A stretch of DNA of 64,000 bases from Dichetophora obliterata (Eukaryota; Arthropoda; Insecta; Diptera; Sciomyzidae): positions 91,723,868-91,787,867 of the forward strand of contig OY986436.1 in assembly GCA_963920525.1 (NCBI GenBank), in the 5' to 3' direction. Numbering within the stretch: position 1 is the first letter of the stretch; each line of letters opens with the position of its first letter. Positions 10,400 to 21,168 of the stretch are shown one piece after another. The position numbers were made by a program, and so were the translations under genes. Under the pieces are notes generated by a model. It saw only the letters and a list, made by a program, of their open reading frames with translations. It did not search any database and was not told the origin of the DNA.

Positions 10400-12904
10400 T
10401 ATTCATGAATGCCAAAAAGTGGTTAACTTTGCTTTGGGTAATTTTTTATTACATTTGTTTGCTCAATTTTGAAGAAGATGATTTTAAAAATTAGTTTAAA
10501 AAAATATCAATACAATTGCAATTATATTTTATTTCAGAATTTTATAATGAAATATTCTAAATTATTCATTTTTTGTAATATGCAAAGAACTAGTACCTAC
10601 ATAAGTAAAGGATTTTTTTGATTTGTCAATTTAAAGTTGTCTTACAATAAAATGTGCAGCCAAATTTACGCTATTTTATTCTGTACACTAGCTGATATAC
10701 CCGGTGTTACCGAGAAGTTAAATATATTTTAAATTTTAACATATGTACACTTCTCGTTTTAATGTTTCTAAGAATGCCGAACATGTCCGCGAGTTACCAA
10801 ATTTCAGCGTTTAAGTTACAAAGCCCTGAATTGCTTAAGATTTAATTTATGGTACTTTTTTCTGTTTGCGACTGCCCAAGAAATTACTCTTAAAGGCAAA
10901 ACATTTTTTAAAAATTATAAAAACGACATATTAAAAAATTTAATTCGTCACAAAAATCAAAGGGGGAAATATTCCATTTTTCATAAAAGAAATAGAAAAA
11001 CAAATTTTTATGTCAAAGTGAAATAGTTTTTGCATAAGAGTGGTACGACATATGAAAGAACATAAAATTGCACTTTTCGGTTTTAATTGTTTTTACAATA
11101 CAAACATTTTTTGTACCATTTTTTGGAAGAAAAATATATTTTTTGGACCTTTTTTAAAAAAGATTAAAAACAAAAATCCTTAAGTAACGGAAATGTTGCA
11201 GTAATTTTTTGCAAGAACTTTAATTGAATTTTTAGACAAAAGAAGATTGAATGAAATATATTAAAACAGAACGAACATATTTGCGTCGAAATTCAAAATT
11301 TTGAATTTGAATACTTTTTGGCTTTTTAGGTTATCTACAAAAATTCATTGCACTAAGGCAGCTTTCAAGATATGAGAATGTTATTGGTGTCAAACAAACA
11401 GACAACTTTTTTCTATATTATCCTTAAGAAAATTAAAAAAGTTAATATACTATAACATATATTAAATAAAAAAATGCATATTGTAGGGTACTCATTATAG
11501 ATAAACGAAAACAGTCCAGGAGGTGTTTATAGCCCTTTTGATAATCTTTCATAGGTTATCCAAGTGCATTTATAGTTTTTATGCTCATTATGCTGCAAAT
11601 AGTCACATAGTCAAAATAAACTAATTAAAATAAGAATAAAACGGTTTTATTTTAATAAATTTGCCGCACTTGGTTAAACAATTTTACAACTTCTTACCCG
11701 TTTTTCCAAAAAGTCAAATTCATAAAAGAATTCTCAGAAATTAAAATGTATAACTAGTAAGGATTAGTAAAAATAATTTAATTAATTGAAACATTTAATT
11801 TTGATTAAAAGTAATAAATAAAAAACATGAATTTACTAAAACATTTAATGACATTTTTATTAAAAATAATCTACAAAAATAAAAGCAAAGATTTCTGTTT
11901 ATAAATAAAATCTGTTACTGTGCGATCATTGTCTATGTTAAGGGATGCATATCCGCTCAAACGGTTCTCGCCCATTGAATTATGGATGTATGTTTTAAGA
12001 AATTTAGGAGATGAGAACTATATATTATTTCTCATATATTTTAATTTTACACAAACTTTATAAATCATAAAACAAAAAAAAAAAAAAAATTACTTCAACG
12101 ATTAAAACTTTTCATCGGGTCAGAATTCTGAAAAATCAACTTTGAAAAATCAAAATTGTAAGATCTATTTTGAAAATATGATAAATAACTTAACACATTC
12201 CTTAAAAATTAAACTAGTTTTAGGCTCACATCTTTAATTCGAAAGTGAATTGAAAAAACCTTTTGTCTATAAAATAGTCCCTATGAAAAGGGCAGAAAAT
12301 TTTATTTTATAAAAATTTTTTTGTGCCGAAAATTACGAAAAGACTGTGATGCAATGCCGCCATAAGCAGAGCTAAAAAAAACGCAGAACTTATAATAGGA
12401 TCCATTTGCATATTTGGAGCAAGCCAACAAACTCCAGCGACAAAACCATGGGTGCTGAAATTTAAATTTTCAGGAACCGCTCTAGAGAAAGTTTAAAATC
12501 ATTTGATGGCTGAAGTATACTTTAAAATATCTCGAATTAGAAAGGTTTTTCAGTATATATATGTCATTCTTGTTGGCTTACTGTTATCATCACTACCATC
12601 ATCTACAACTACCGATGTTAAGGGTAGTGATGACAATTGTTAATGTATCACGTTTGATCTGACAAATTAAGAAATATTGCATTATTTAATATTGGAGTGC
12701 ACAGAACAAATTAGGCTTCTATTTCACCAATCGTGAGAACTTTGCGAAAATTTAATAACCTATTAAATGTATATTCTATTGATTTTTCAGTCACTAAGAC
12801 GATAATTTTCAATCAATTAAACTCAATTTATTAAAGTGTAATATCTATTTCTTTGCATGTACATTTTTTTAAGAATATAGTCAGTAAGGTAAAAATACCA
12901 TTGA

Positions 12905-12936
<32 letters not shown>

Positions 12937-13740
12937 CGATACATCGGTTTTCACTTTTGTTGTTTAGACGATTCAACTCATGACACAGAATTTTACACGT
13001 AAACGCAACTTCAGTATATGACTTGTTAAGTTTTTTATAACGTATTAAAGTGATTCAATGAAATAATTGCTGAAATGTATTCTTATTAGTATGTCGAACC
13101 TATCGGGGGTTTGATCCCCAAAACCTCCCCTTGTCTACGGCCCTGCATGTAGTTCCTAATTATTATATTAAATACTAAGCTAAATACTTAATTTGTTTGG
13201 AAGTTTTAAATTTAGTGGTGGAAGAATAAGGATTTCAGCGGAAATAGAAATAGTAAGTAAAAAACCTCCCAATATTTGAATTCAATTACTTAAAATATTT
13301 CATTTCATTCAATTATGTACTTAATAAATGTTAAATATTTTTATAAATTAATTTATAATACCATCCTGCAAACACTTCAAATAAATTGTTGCTTTTCTGC
13401 ATTTCTTTTGCAGAAATCAAGTGCTGAACTTTTTTTAAGAAAATCACAATTATTTTAACATAATCTAGAATTCTGCATTTCGAACATCCGATAATTTAAA
13501 GTATCGCATGCTTGATCAGACATCAGCTGTATTAAAAAAAAATTAAAAAAATTTCTATGAAATGTTGTGAAAATATTTTCTTAAACAGGTTTAAAAAATT
13601 GTGCAATAATGTTCGCAACTTTGATCTTTTTTAAAAATAAAAAATTAATTTCAAATAAATAAATGAATTTAAATTAATATTTAATTTAATTTAATATTTT
13701 TTCGGAATTTGTAATTAAAATTTTAGAGTAAAAATTAAAT
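10400..13740. other. Interior of the foldback: no gene seen
   Basis: Over 3 kb of AT-rich sequence without a convincing ORF. It contains a TAAA microsatellite (12906-12936) and a less AT-rich stretch near 13105-13145 that may come from another element. Confidence 0.5.
12906..12936 (+). repeat. (TAAA)n microsatellite
   Basis: About 31 bp of uninterrupted TAAA repeats. Confidence 0.9.
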
Positions 13741-14901
13741 TCAAATACAATAATATGTTCGATATTGGTAAATTGAAAGAAAGCCGTTTTGCTTTATTTC
13801 ATAAATATTTCTTTGAATCTACCAAATGATCGGATATAGAAAAGATAAAATTCTGAAATAAAATATAATTAAAATATATTCATGAAATATAATTTCAATA
13901 GCATGAAAAATCTTCCTTGCTAGAAATGTAGCAAAAAAATGTAAATAAAACTCAGCCAAAAAAAAGTTGAGAATCAAAACAGAATATTAGAATATCTGAA
14001 AATTGGTATATTCAAGGAAATGTTGCTTTGCTTCATTTCATTCACAATTCCCTAAACATACCAAATGATCGGAATTCTAATAGGAAGAAAAAAGAACAAA
14101 CATGTTCCCAGCTCGCTTGTGCACACATAGATTTAGCAACAGCTGTGCCCAAAACAGACCTCAAGAACGTCGGCAGCATAACAATACCAGCGCGCCGGCA
14201 GAACCCAATCCTTACATGCTTGAAAATATTTTAAAGAGCAATTTCTCTGTTTCTGTAACTCTTTATATATACTCTCTTTGGATATAAGCGTTGAAAAGCA
14301 TTTGAAAAGAAGCTTTATGCTAGCTTTATGCTGTCACTCTGAACTCTTTGAGCTTTTTCCATATGATTTTACACAAAGCGTTTTTAAGCTAAACCTCTCG
14401 GCTAAGCTAAAAGCGCTTACTATGAACGCAGCCTTTGTAGAGAGCTTCTCTCAATATAACACAGCCATGTTGTGTAGTTAAGCTGAATTCACTGATAACC
14501 AGTGTGACCAGAGTGGAATATTATATTCCACTTTGGCATATTTTACCTTCGGGAAGCATATATTTTTTTATAAAAATATGCAGCATAAAAAGTGGAATAT
14601 TTTGCGTATTCCTATATTTTTTAAAATTAACAAAAAATTGCAATAAAAAAATGTCTATTTGGTTACTAAGTGGTTATTTTTGGCTATCGACATTTTATAT
14701 TTTTTCATCTCTGAACCACCTTGTGAAACGCAATATAAGGAACTCGTTTTGTGGTTAACTTCTTCGTTGTCAATTTTATTGCAATTCATTTAATAACTTG
14801 ACGCAGCTTAAAAAGTGAAGTAAATTTGCTTGTATGTTTGTTTGGTTGGATTTTTTATGAATTATATAACAGCAGTAAGTAATTTACTTAAGAAAACACT
14901 A

Positions 14902-15367
14902 GAGGTATTCACGATGTGTTGTATTTTCCCTTGTATTGTGTATTTTTGATAAATTTGATATTTGTAGTAAATTTTGTAATATAACAAAAACAAAGTGCAC
15001 AGTTTTCAAAATACAACCCTGTGGAAAAAATACAACGATGGAACACTGTTGCATTCTGTGTAAATTTCGTTGTGTATTAGATCAGCTGATTGTAAAAGCA
15101 TTTCTACTCTGCATTTAGCAAGCTACAGGCTACGCTGTGAGATTATTCAATAAAAATTTATATAATTTATTCTTTCATTTCAATTTTTGTATGATTTCCT
15201 TTAGTAAAATGATGATTTTAAATTAATATTTCCAAACAGAAGTTCATACCAAAATCAGCTGATTTTAAAAATACAATATATACTTTACTGAAGATTCGTT
15301 CACAAAGTTGTAAGTATTGTAAATTTTGCAAAAATTTATCACAAATGCACCATATCGTGAATATCCC
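14902..15367. mobile_element. Probable TA-flanked MITE inside hAT 1
   Basis: Imperfect inverted ends GAGGTATTCACGATGTG and CATATCGTGAATATCCC, flanked by TA on each side. No coding capacity. Confidence 0.45.
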
Positions 15368-15454
15368 TATTATTGCAAACAATATTTATTTCTTTTTACG
15401 ATTTTTTAAAGTGGATTCAAAGCAATAAAGCAGAAAAAAAGTGATTGATCAAAG

Positions 15455-15601
15455 TTGGGAATCTGAAGAAGATTCATCAAAATTTGTGCTTTCCTCGCAT
15501 AGTTCACCATTTAGCAATGCAGTGGTTGAGAAAATTTTTAGTTATATGAATCTTATTAAAAACGAAAATTCGAAATGGAATGCAAGAAAAACACTTAAAT
15601 A
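15455..15601 (+). pseudogene. hAT transposase C-terminal remnant
   Basis: A 48-codon open stretch ending in TAA reads ...SSPFSNAVVEKIFSYMN, which matches the pattern of the hAT C-terminal dimerisation domain (SNA-x-VER-x-FS-x-M). Upstream and downstream frames are broken. It supports assigning the surrounding 2.2-kb element to hAT but is too short to be functional. Confidence 0.65.
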
Positions 15602-15794
15602 ATTTGTTGAATGTAAAAACATGGCTACATGTTTAAAAAAGTTTTTTAATACCTATTAAATACCAGATAGCTTAATAAAAAAATTTAGAAATGTGAACTA
15701 CTATGATAATAATAAAAGCAACAATTTAAGTATTGATCTCGAAGATATGCCTGAATTTTAATTTTGTATATTGTATATCGTTACTTAATATTCA

Positions 15795-16015
15795 AAAAAC
15801 CATAACAACGTTCGAAATTTTTTATAGGAGAAGCCAACAACGGATTAAAATAGCACATATAGTAGATTGTAAAGTGATAATTTCTTCATAATTTCATTTA
15901 TTAAGTAGTCATTTTTAGCCATTTGTCCAAAAAACGGCTTTTAAATCTAAAATATGTCCTATTTAAAAACGTTTTTGGCTTCTCCTACAAAAAGTTAAAA
16001 ATGTTGTTGGGGTTT
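15795..16015. repeat. Imperfect hairpin repeat
   Basis: Arms beginning AACCATAACAAC and ending in GTTGTTGGGGTTT meet around 15900; the inner arms share TAGGAGAAGCC / GGCTTCTCCTA. Probably a small MITE; the duplication is not clear. Confidence 0.45.
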
Positions 16016-16289
16016 TTATTTTTTAGGTGACAATATGTAATATACCTATAAGTTTCTGATTTAAAAATTAAGTTTTCTCTGTAAGAAAAGTATTTGACTA
16101 TTTTTAAGAGAATATAATTCTTGAAATGACTTTTGGTAAGTACAAATCAACTGATATATGCTTTGTTTACGTTTTATTAATATAATTTATTTAATATTAA
16201 CTTATGTTTTATAATTTTAAGTGCGATAGTTATCAAATAAAAAATGCTTTTAAACTTGCTTCTGTGTTTTTTTTTTATATGCATATTTA

Positions 16290-16553
16290 CAGCCCTATTC
16301 TGGCAAATTAACAAATTGTTAACCAGTATTTTGAATATTTCTATGTGTTTGTTGTAATTTTTTTATTTCAAAACAAAATTTGAAGCTCAAAAATAAAAAA
16401 TTTTGATAAAAATTGTCAACTGCTTTTCAGTTATTGACAATTTCATTAACAAATTTTGTTTTTTGAGCTTTAAATTTTGTATTGAAAACAACAAACAAAT
16501 AGAAATTTTCAAAATACTGGTTAACAATTTGTTAATTTGCCAGAATAGGGCTG
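16290..16553. mobile_element. Hairpin MITE with TTA duplication
   Basis: 264 bp with near-perfect long inverted arms starting CAGCCCTATTCTGGCAAATT, flanked by TTA (16287-16289, 16554-16556). The whole element can fold on itself. Target and size suit a PIF/Harbinger MITE. Confidence 0.75.
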
Positions 16554-16985
16554 TTAGTCTTATTTAGATAAATATCTTTGAAATTGAAAGTGGAATATTT
16601 TTGTGGAATATAAAAATTGAAAGTGGAATATTAAGCATATTTTTTTTAACAAAAAGCATATTTTTAAAATTTTTTTTCTGGTCACACTGCTGATAACCTT
16701 CAGCATGTTTTTGTGTGATTTAAAATAATGCTAATCAAGTTGAGATCGTGCAGAAATTTTTCTCTCTATGCGAAAAAAACTTCACATGAAAAAAACTTTC
16801 AAAACATGCTGAAGGTGAGCAGTGAATCCAGCTTTACCTTCAGGGAGATTCTTGCTTTCATACAGTGTTAATTAATTTTCTTTGTTAATGTTTTGGGGGG
16901 AGTTGCCAGAATTTTGTTATCAGCATTAATTATGTTTTGCAGATTTGCCAGCCAGCTCTTCCCCACTTGAGATTGTGTTAGTCTA

Positions 16986-18883
16986 TCTATACGAATATAT
17001 AAAAGCGTTGCGACACTGCACGGACGTTTGACAATCATGCAAGAACCACTGATCCGATTAACACGATTATAGTTATCAAACGTTTTGTTATTCCAACTTT
17101 ATTGTAATATGCTATGTTAGATTTGCCATGCCTACTTTCCATGCCCACTTTTTGCAAAAAATGCTATATTTCAGACGATTTTGGTCGTATGAGACTAGAA
17201 TTTGGCAATATACCTTTTGTGGTTACTTTCGCTAACTTAACTATAAATGGGCATGACCCACTTTAGTTAAGTCCACTTTTCGGGGGATAAGCTTGGAGTA
17301 AAGCAAAGGGCACTAGGGTCAAGCTCAGTTCAGCTGAAATTCTGGCATTCTATTGTTTCTAGTATGAGATGGTTTAAGTGAAAAAATTTTGCCACACCCC
17401 CATTACCGCCCAGAATTAATCAAAAATGTTATACTTCGAACGGTTTTGGTTGTATTAGACTAAAATTTGTTAATTTAGTTCATACGGCTACTTTCATAGC
17501 AGTAAGGTGGTCTGTGGCAGGACAACGTCTGCCGGGCAATACTATACACCAATAAGAATGCTGTACATATCAGAAAATTCTGATCGTCATGCATTGATGT
17601 TTCAAATGGAAACGTCTAGCATGTGTTTTGTTCGAAGGTAATTTTACACTTTTATAAATTCACAAAACGATCATAAAAAATTCATTGAATTGGGTCAGGA
17701 CAAATTCTACTATAACTATAAGTTTAACTATGAATATATATTTAAGGAAATAGATTAAAACATAGATTTATGTATATTACTTTGAAATAGTTGGAAATAT
17801 TTGAAATATTTTTCACAGAATTTTTTTTTAAGCTATATTTGAAAATGTTTATCACATAAATTAGTTTTTAAGCTGAAACACATTGCAAAAAATGTAACAA
17901 CATTTTAAGCAAATTAGTTTTCATCAAAAAATCATAGGGGGGGGGGGTGTGGTGGTAGGTGGCCCATGTGTTTTAATGATAGAAACTGTTTGTGTACAAT
18001 AGAACAATTTTTGCAGGTAAATTATGTTATATGAAAGAATAACGAAAATTAAAATTAAAAAAAAAAATTAAAATTAAAAAAATATGTACAACAAAAGCAA
18101 CTCTTGGCCTATTGTTTAGTACAAGTTGGATATTTTAGAGGTTTTTTGAAAACAATATAAAACATTGCATTGGTGAGGTAACGGTAAACCTTTTCTCATT
18201 TTCCCAATTTACTTTATTGAACTTTCAACAAGACATCGCAAGAATTTTATTGTCATAATAACAGGTTTTTTAAAACATACCTAATATCCGTACAAAACAT
18301 TTCCGAAAAGAAAAGAAAATTACCGTTGATTTTGCTAATCAACTACTGTCCATACAAAAATGCATTGTTATGCATTGAGAAAGTCTATTGTTTTTGAGAT
18401 ATTGAACAAAGTGTGATGTCATTATAACGGTTTTTTTTTTAATTTAAGAAGAATTGTTGTTTGGCCGAAGCCCAATAACAACAATTAATAACTGAAGAAG
18501 GCCGATTAACTGCAACAATTTAAGAAGAATATATTCATTTTCAGAATATATGTAAAAAATTACATTTTTGATTACAAATTTTAAAAATTTTTTACCCAAA
18601 TTTTTTTATAACGTTGTTATGCAGGACTTTTTCAAAAGTAAAAAAGAAAAGAAAGGCAGGTAAATTTATGTCATCATAAAAATTGCAGTTCAAATAAGTT
18701 ATTCAAATTAAATAAAGTAATTTCTTTATATATACCATTTTTTCATAATTAAACAAAACGAATACAATTATTTTTATATTTTGAATTTGTTTTAATACAA
18801 CTTAATACTTTCATTTTAAGATTTAAAATTTTTACATGGTATTTAATATTTTTATCGCAGGCGAAGCAGCGGGTATATGCTAG
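16986..18883 (+). mobile_element. Inner Helitron unit (second 5' end) in Helitron 1
   Basis: A second Helitron-type start, TCTATACGAATATATAAAAG after an A, lies inside Helitron 1 and shares its 3' end. The same inner start is at 37779 in the second copy and, as a short fragment on the minus strand, at 59028-59077. The 1.9-kb inner unit includes a poly-G tract and the block GGTCTGTGGCAGGACAACGT that recurs elsewhere in the window. Confidence 0.7.
17937..17947 (+). repeat. Poly-G tract (11 G) in Helitron tail
   Basis: Eleven consecutive G; the equivalent position in Helitron 2 has eighteen (38420-38437). Confidence 0.9.
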
Positions 18884-19100
18884 TCTTGTATATGACGCTT
18901 GATTATATCGTGCACTGTTGATTTACTTTTTAAGACGATTTGAGAAATTTTCCGCTCGAATTTTTCTTTCAAATATCGAGCTATCACGAGCTGCCTTTCT
19001 GCCAGTGTTGATTAATTCATTTTTCGAGAAATGTTTATTTTTTTAAGTTTTGCATTTGACTGAAGTTATTCCAACAGTAATAAAAAGTTTAAAGCAGAAA
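18884..19100 (-). pseudogene. Tc1-like transposase, N-terminal part (broken)
   Basis: Continues the transposase of 6440-7334 after removal of the Helitron. The corresponding part of copy 2 (55750-55836 plus 58631-58760) aligns well. It covers the helix-turn-helix region but frames are interrupted, so only a remnant is claimed. Confidence 0.55.
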
Positions 19101-19365
19101 TAACGGTTTACAGACCACAATTTGCATTTTTTCTCTACTTGCCCGACTTTCAATGTGAGCTCGTTTTTATAGGTTTGTTTCGATTTAAATTTGTTTCACC
19201 GTTATGTTCTAATTTTTTAATTATGTTTTTGTGTTTAATTTTGTTCACCGAAAAATCACGTTTTGAAAAAATATATATTGCAATATTCTTGATACATTTT
19301 CATTTCTTAAATCAATGCGAAAGTGCTAAGAAATACCTGCCCGACTTTCGTTGTGAGCCACTGTA

Positions 19366-20703
19366 CATTAAGTGTTCATTCAACTGAACTCATTTCTTAA
19401 AATGACATTGTACTAGAAAATGCAATCCCGGGATCCCAGAGTTTTTCCGGTCCCGACAATTCCGGAATTTATATTTACAAATGCGGGGTTTTTCGGGATC
19501 CCGAGATTTGATTTAATTTTCAACAAAAATTTATACAAAAATATATTTAAAAAAATTACAAAAATTTAAAAATAGAATTTTTTTTAAATACTATAGATAA
19601 TATCTCAATTTGTTTCTGAGTTAAACTCTCAAATATCCCTTTAAACACTGCCACAGCAACAATAACGCAAACTACCGGGTCAAACTTTAGACCTAAACCA
19701 TCTACTGACCCAGCCTCACACACACACCAAATTATACATCACCAAGCTATACATGCTGTCCATTCGAAATTTTTCAGCTTAATAAGGTTAAACAACATGT
19801 GGGATCGTTCAGCCGCAAAGCTTATTTTAAAGTTATTTAACCTTATCACTAAACGCCTTATAAAGTTTTTTGAAACGTATTATTTTAAATAAAATAATGA
19901 AATAGTTCCTTTTTTTATAACTATTTTTAAAATTCTAAGAAGACAATCTATTCTTTGTTGTGTTATTTTTAACACTTGAACTCGACTTGTTCCTTTTTGA
20001 ATAAGTGTATTTGTCCAACTTTTTGAATATAATTTCTTGCACTAGTGCTCAGGCTAAATGGTTTGTGTTTTTTATGCAAATAAAAAATATATTTAATTTT
20101 TCACCTCCAACGTTTCGCTGGTTATTTCTTAGCTTTTTCAGGGAATTTTATTTATCTTAAAACGAATACAAAAAATGATATTGTGGTAAGAATATAGAAA
20201 CAATTAATACAAATGATTTCGTAGATGAATTATAAAACAGAAGAACTTTCAAATATAAATTTCACATTAAAAACTGATGTGTCTGTTGATTTTTTACAAG
20301 AAATAAAATTTAACAATCAAGCATTAAGGCAGGCGGTGGTCTAGCGCTCGAAAATTTAAGGTATTTCTAGGATTTTTTTAAAATTTAAAATATTAAATAA
20401 CTATATTTGAACTTTTAAGGTATATTGTAACAATCATTTTTCATTAGCAAAAATTATTTTTTTTATGTAAAAAATGGTTGATTATGCTCAAAATGGCGCA
20501 CCCTATCAAAGAAAAGGGGCCTGGGCGGTGTTGTAGATTTTGCCTCTTCTATATATCTGAAAAGCAAAAACTAAGAATATTATAAATCACTATGAGTGCG
20601 GCTATGGCTGGAACTAGAAAGAAAAAAAAATATATCGAAAATTGACAGAATAAAGCGCTTTTGAAATTTAAGTTCTAAAAATAACTTGTTTTTACATGTA
20701 AAA
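19366..20703. other. Non-coding flank of element B with retroelement debris
   Basis: AT-rich. Contains a CCCGGGAT-rich patch (19420-19510) resembling, in inverse, 31255-31330; a Penelope-end-like motif (20115-20155); and the left half of a small inverted repeat (20595-20618) that continues at 28550-28575 beyond element B. No gene. Confidence 0.5.
20115..20155 (-). repeat. Degenerate Penelope-type terminal motif
   Basis: The minus strand has CTGAAAAAGCT ... CAGCGAAACGTTGG, resembling the hammerhead-like motif at 28782-28817. The first core block is CTGAAAA rather than CTGANGA, so it is probably dead. It suggests a second, older Penelope end. Confidence 0.4.
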
Positions 20704-20707
20704 TATA

Positions 20708-21156
20708 AGTTAAAATGAATGTAATGATTTTGATTTTTTAAAAACAAATTCTTTATTATCGGCACTATGTGCCGGTGTTTCTCTTTTATAACGTCGAGTA
20801 AGACTAACTAATACAAGAAATAAATTGAACTTAAAATACCCAAAAACTACTGCTTGTTATTTTAGCTTATTTTTACTATTGCTTTGCTCTTCCCGCTGTT
20901 GCTGACATCGTCGCTATGCTATTGTTATTGTCGTCGCTGTTATTGTTGTTGTGATTGCCATTATTGTAGTCGCTGCACTGTGTGCTATTGTTGTTGTTGT
21001 TGTTGTTATTGCTGCTATTGCTTTGACTCCGCTGTTGATGTTGTTGTTTGGTGCTAACTCAGCGTTTGTCAGTGTGGGAACGTTATGCGCGACAGAATCG
21101 CGAAAACGTCACGTACCGTACTCGAATTACAATTAGAGCGGATGCGTGTGTTAACT
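20708..21156 (-). repeat. 3' LTR of element B
   Basis: 449 bp, ends AGTTAA and TTAACT. Differs from the 5' LTR at 20769 (G versus A) and 20876 (C versus A). An AATAAA signal on the minus strand lies at 20752-20757, about 45 bp from the LTR end. A 61-codon frame inside the LTR comes from GTT repeats and is not a gene. Confidence 0.92.
20752..20757 (-). terminator. Polyadenylation signal in LTR
   Basis: AATAAA on the element strand near the end of the 3' LTR; the same signal is present in the 5' LTR at 28119-28124. Confidence 0.5.
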
Positions 21157-21168
21157 GCTCCCCCCTTT
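21157..21168 (-). promoter_or_regulatory. Polypurine tract of element B
   Basis: AAAGGGGGGAGC on the minus strand directly before the 3' LTR, where plus-strand DNA synthesis would be primed. It overlaps the env stop codon. Confidence 0.8.

Larger units (their letters stand above)
9415..14280. mobile_element. Large palindromic foldback element
   Basis: Two inverted arms, about 9415-10400 (with a MITE inside) and 13740-14280, start with CAAAGAGAGTATATATAAAG and are flanked by GATATAA (9408-9414, 14281-14287). Within each arm a unit of roughly 270 bp recurs in tandem, seen from repeats of the TCATTTGGTATAT / AATGAAGCAAA region. The middle (10400-13740) has no recognised gene. Long arms of internally repeated units recall foldback-type elements; the 7-bp duplication would also suit the P or hAT groups. 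Short ORFs in the arms at 9831-10091 and 14028-14287 are mirror shadows of the repeat. Confidence 0.65.
7577..14432. mobile_element. Unclassified TIR element X inside Helitron 1
   Basis: Ends GCCGCGTTCATAG (7577) and CTATGAACGCAGC (14420-14432) are inverted repeats, extended imperfectly by AAGC-rich sequence. CTTTG flanks it on both sides (7572-7576, 14433-14437). The second Helitron has the empty site CTCTTTG at 34899-34905, supporting the insertion. The interior holds two further insertions and no recognisable transposase. The 5-bp duplication does not decide the superfamily. Confidence 0.6.
14500..16689 (+). mobile_element. Decayed hAT transposon 1
   Basis: TIR CAGTGTGACCAGA at the left and TCTGGTCACACTG at the right, flanked by a perfect 8-bp duplication CTGATAAC (14492-14499, 16690-16697). 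The second Helitron has the same sequence uninterrupted near 37490. The 8-bp duplication and CAGTG end are hAT hallmarks, and a C-terminal hAT dimerisation remnant lies at 15455-15601. Three smaller hairpin elements sit inside. Confidence 0.85.
7335..18883 (+). mobile_element. Helitron 1 (composite, non-autonomous)
   Basis: Starts with TCTATACTATTATATAAAAG after an A and ends with GCGGGTATATGCTAG before a T, the rolling-circle Helitron rule of insertion between A and T without target duplication; the 3' end has the short GC-rich palindrome CGCAGGCGAAGCAGCG before CTAG. The uninterrupted target is seen in the second Tc1 copy near 55745. The same left end, right end and intervening blocks are found at 34669-38590, so this is a family. 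No RepHel helicase coding sequence is seen, hence non-autonomous. Most of the length is later insertions (7577-14432 and 14500-16689). Confidence 0.85.
6172..19363 (-). mobile_element. Decayed Tc1-like transposon 1, split by a Helitron
   Basis: Both ends carry CAGTGGCTCACAACGAAAGT as terminal inverted repeat, flanked by TA (6170-6171 and 19364-19365). Each TIR is about 222 bp and ends in a second copy of the motif (AGCTCACGTTGAAAGTCGGG at 6371, its inverse near 19141), the IR-DR arrangement of Tc1-group elements such as Paris and Minos. Without the 11,549-bp Helitron at 7335-18883 the element would be about 1.64 kb, the normal Tc1 size. Transposase remnants are on the minus strand on either side of the Helitron. 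A second copy at 55190-59013 lacks the Helitron and confirms the junction. Confidence 0.85.

Noticed and set aside
20951..21136. A 61-codon frame, repeated at 28318-28503
   Set aside because: Lies within the two LTRs and reflects a GTT/GTC-rich tract; it is duplicated because the LTRs are.
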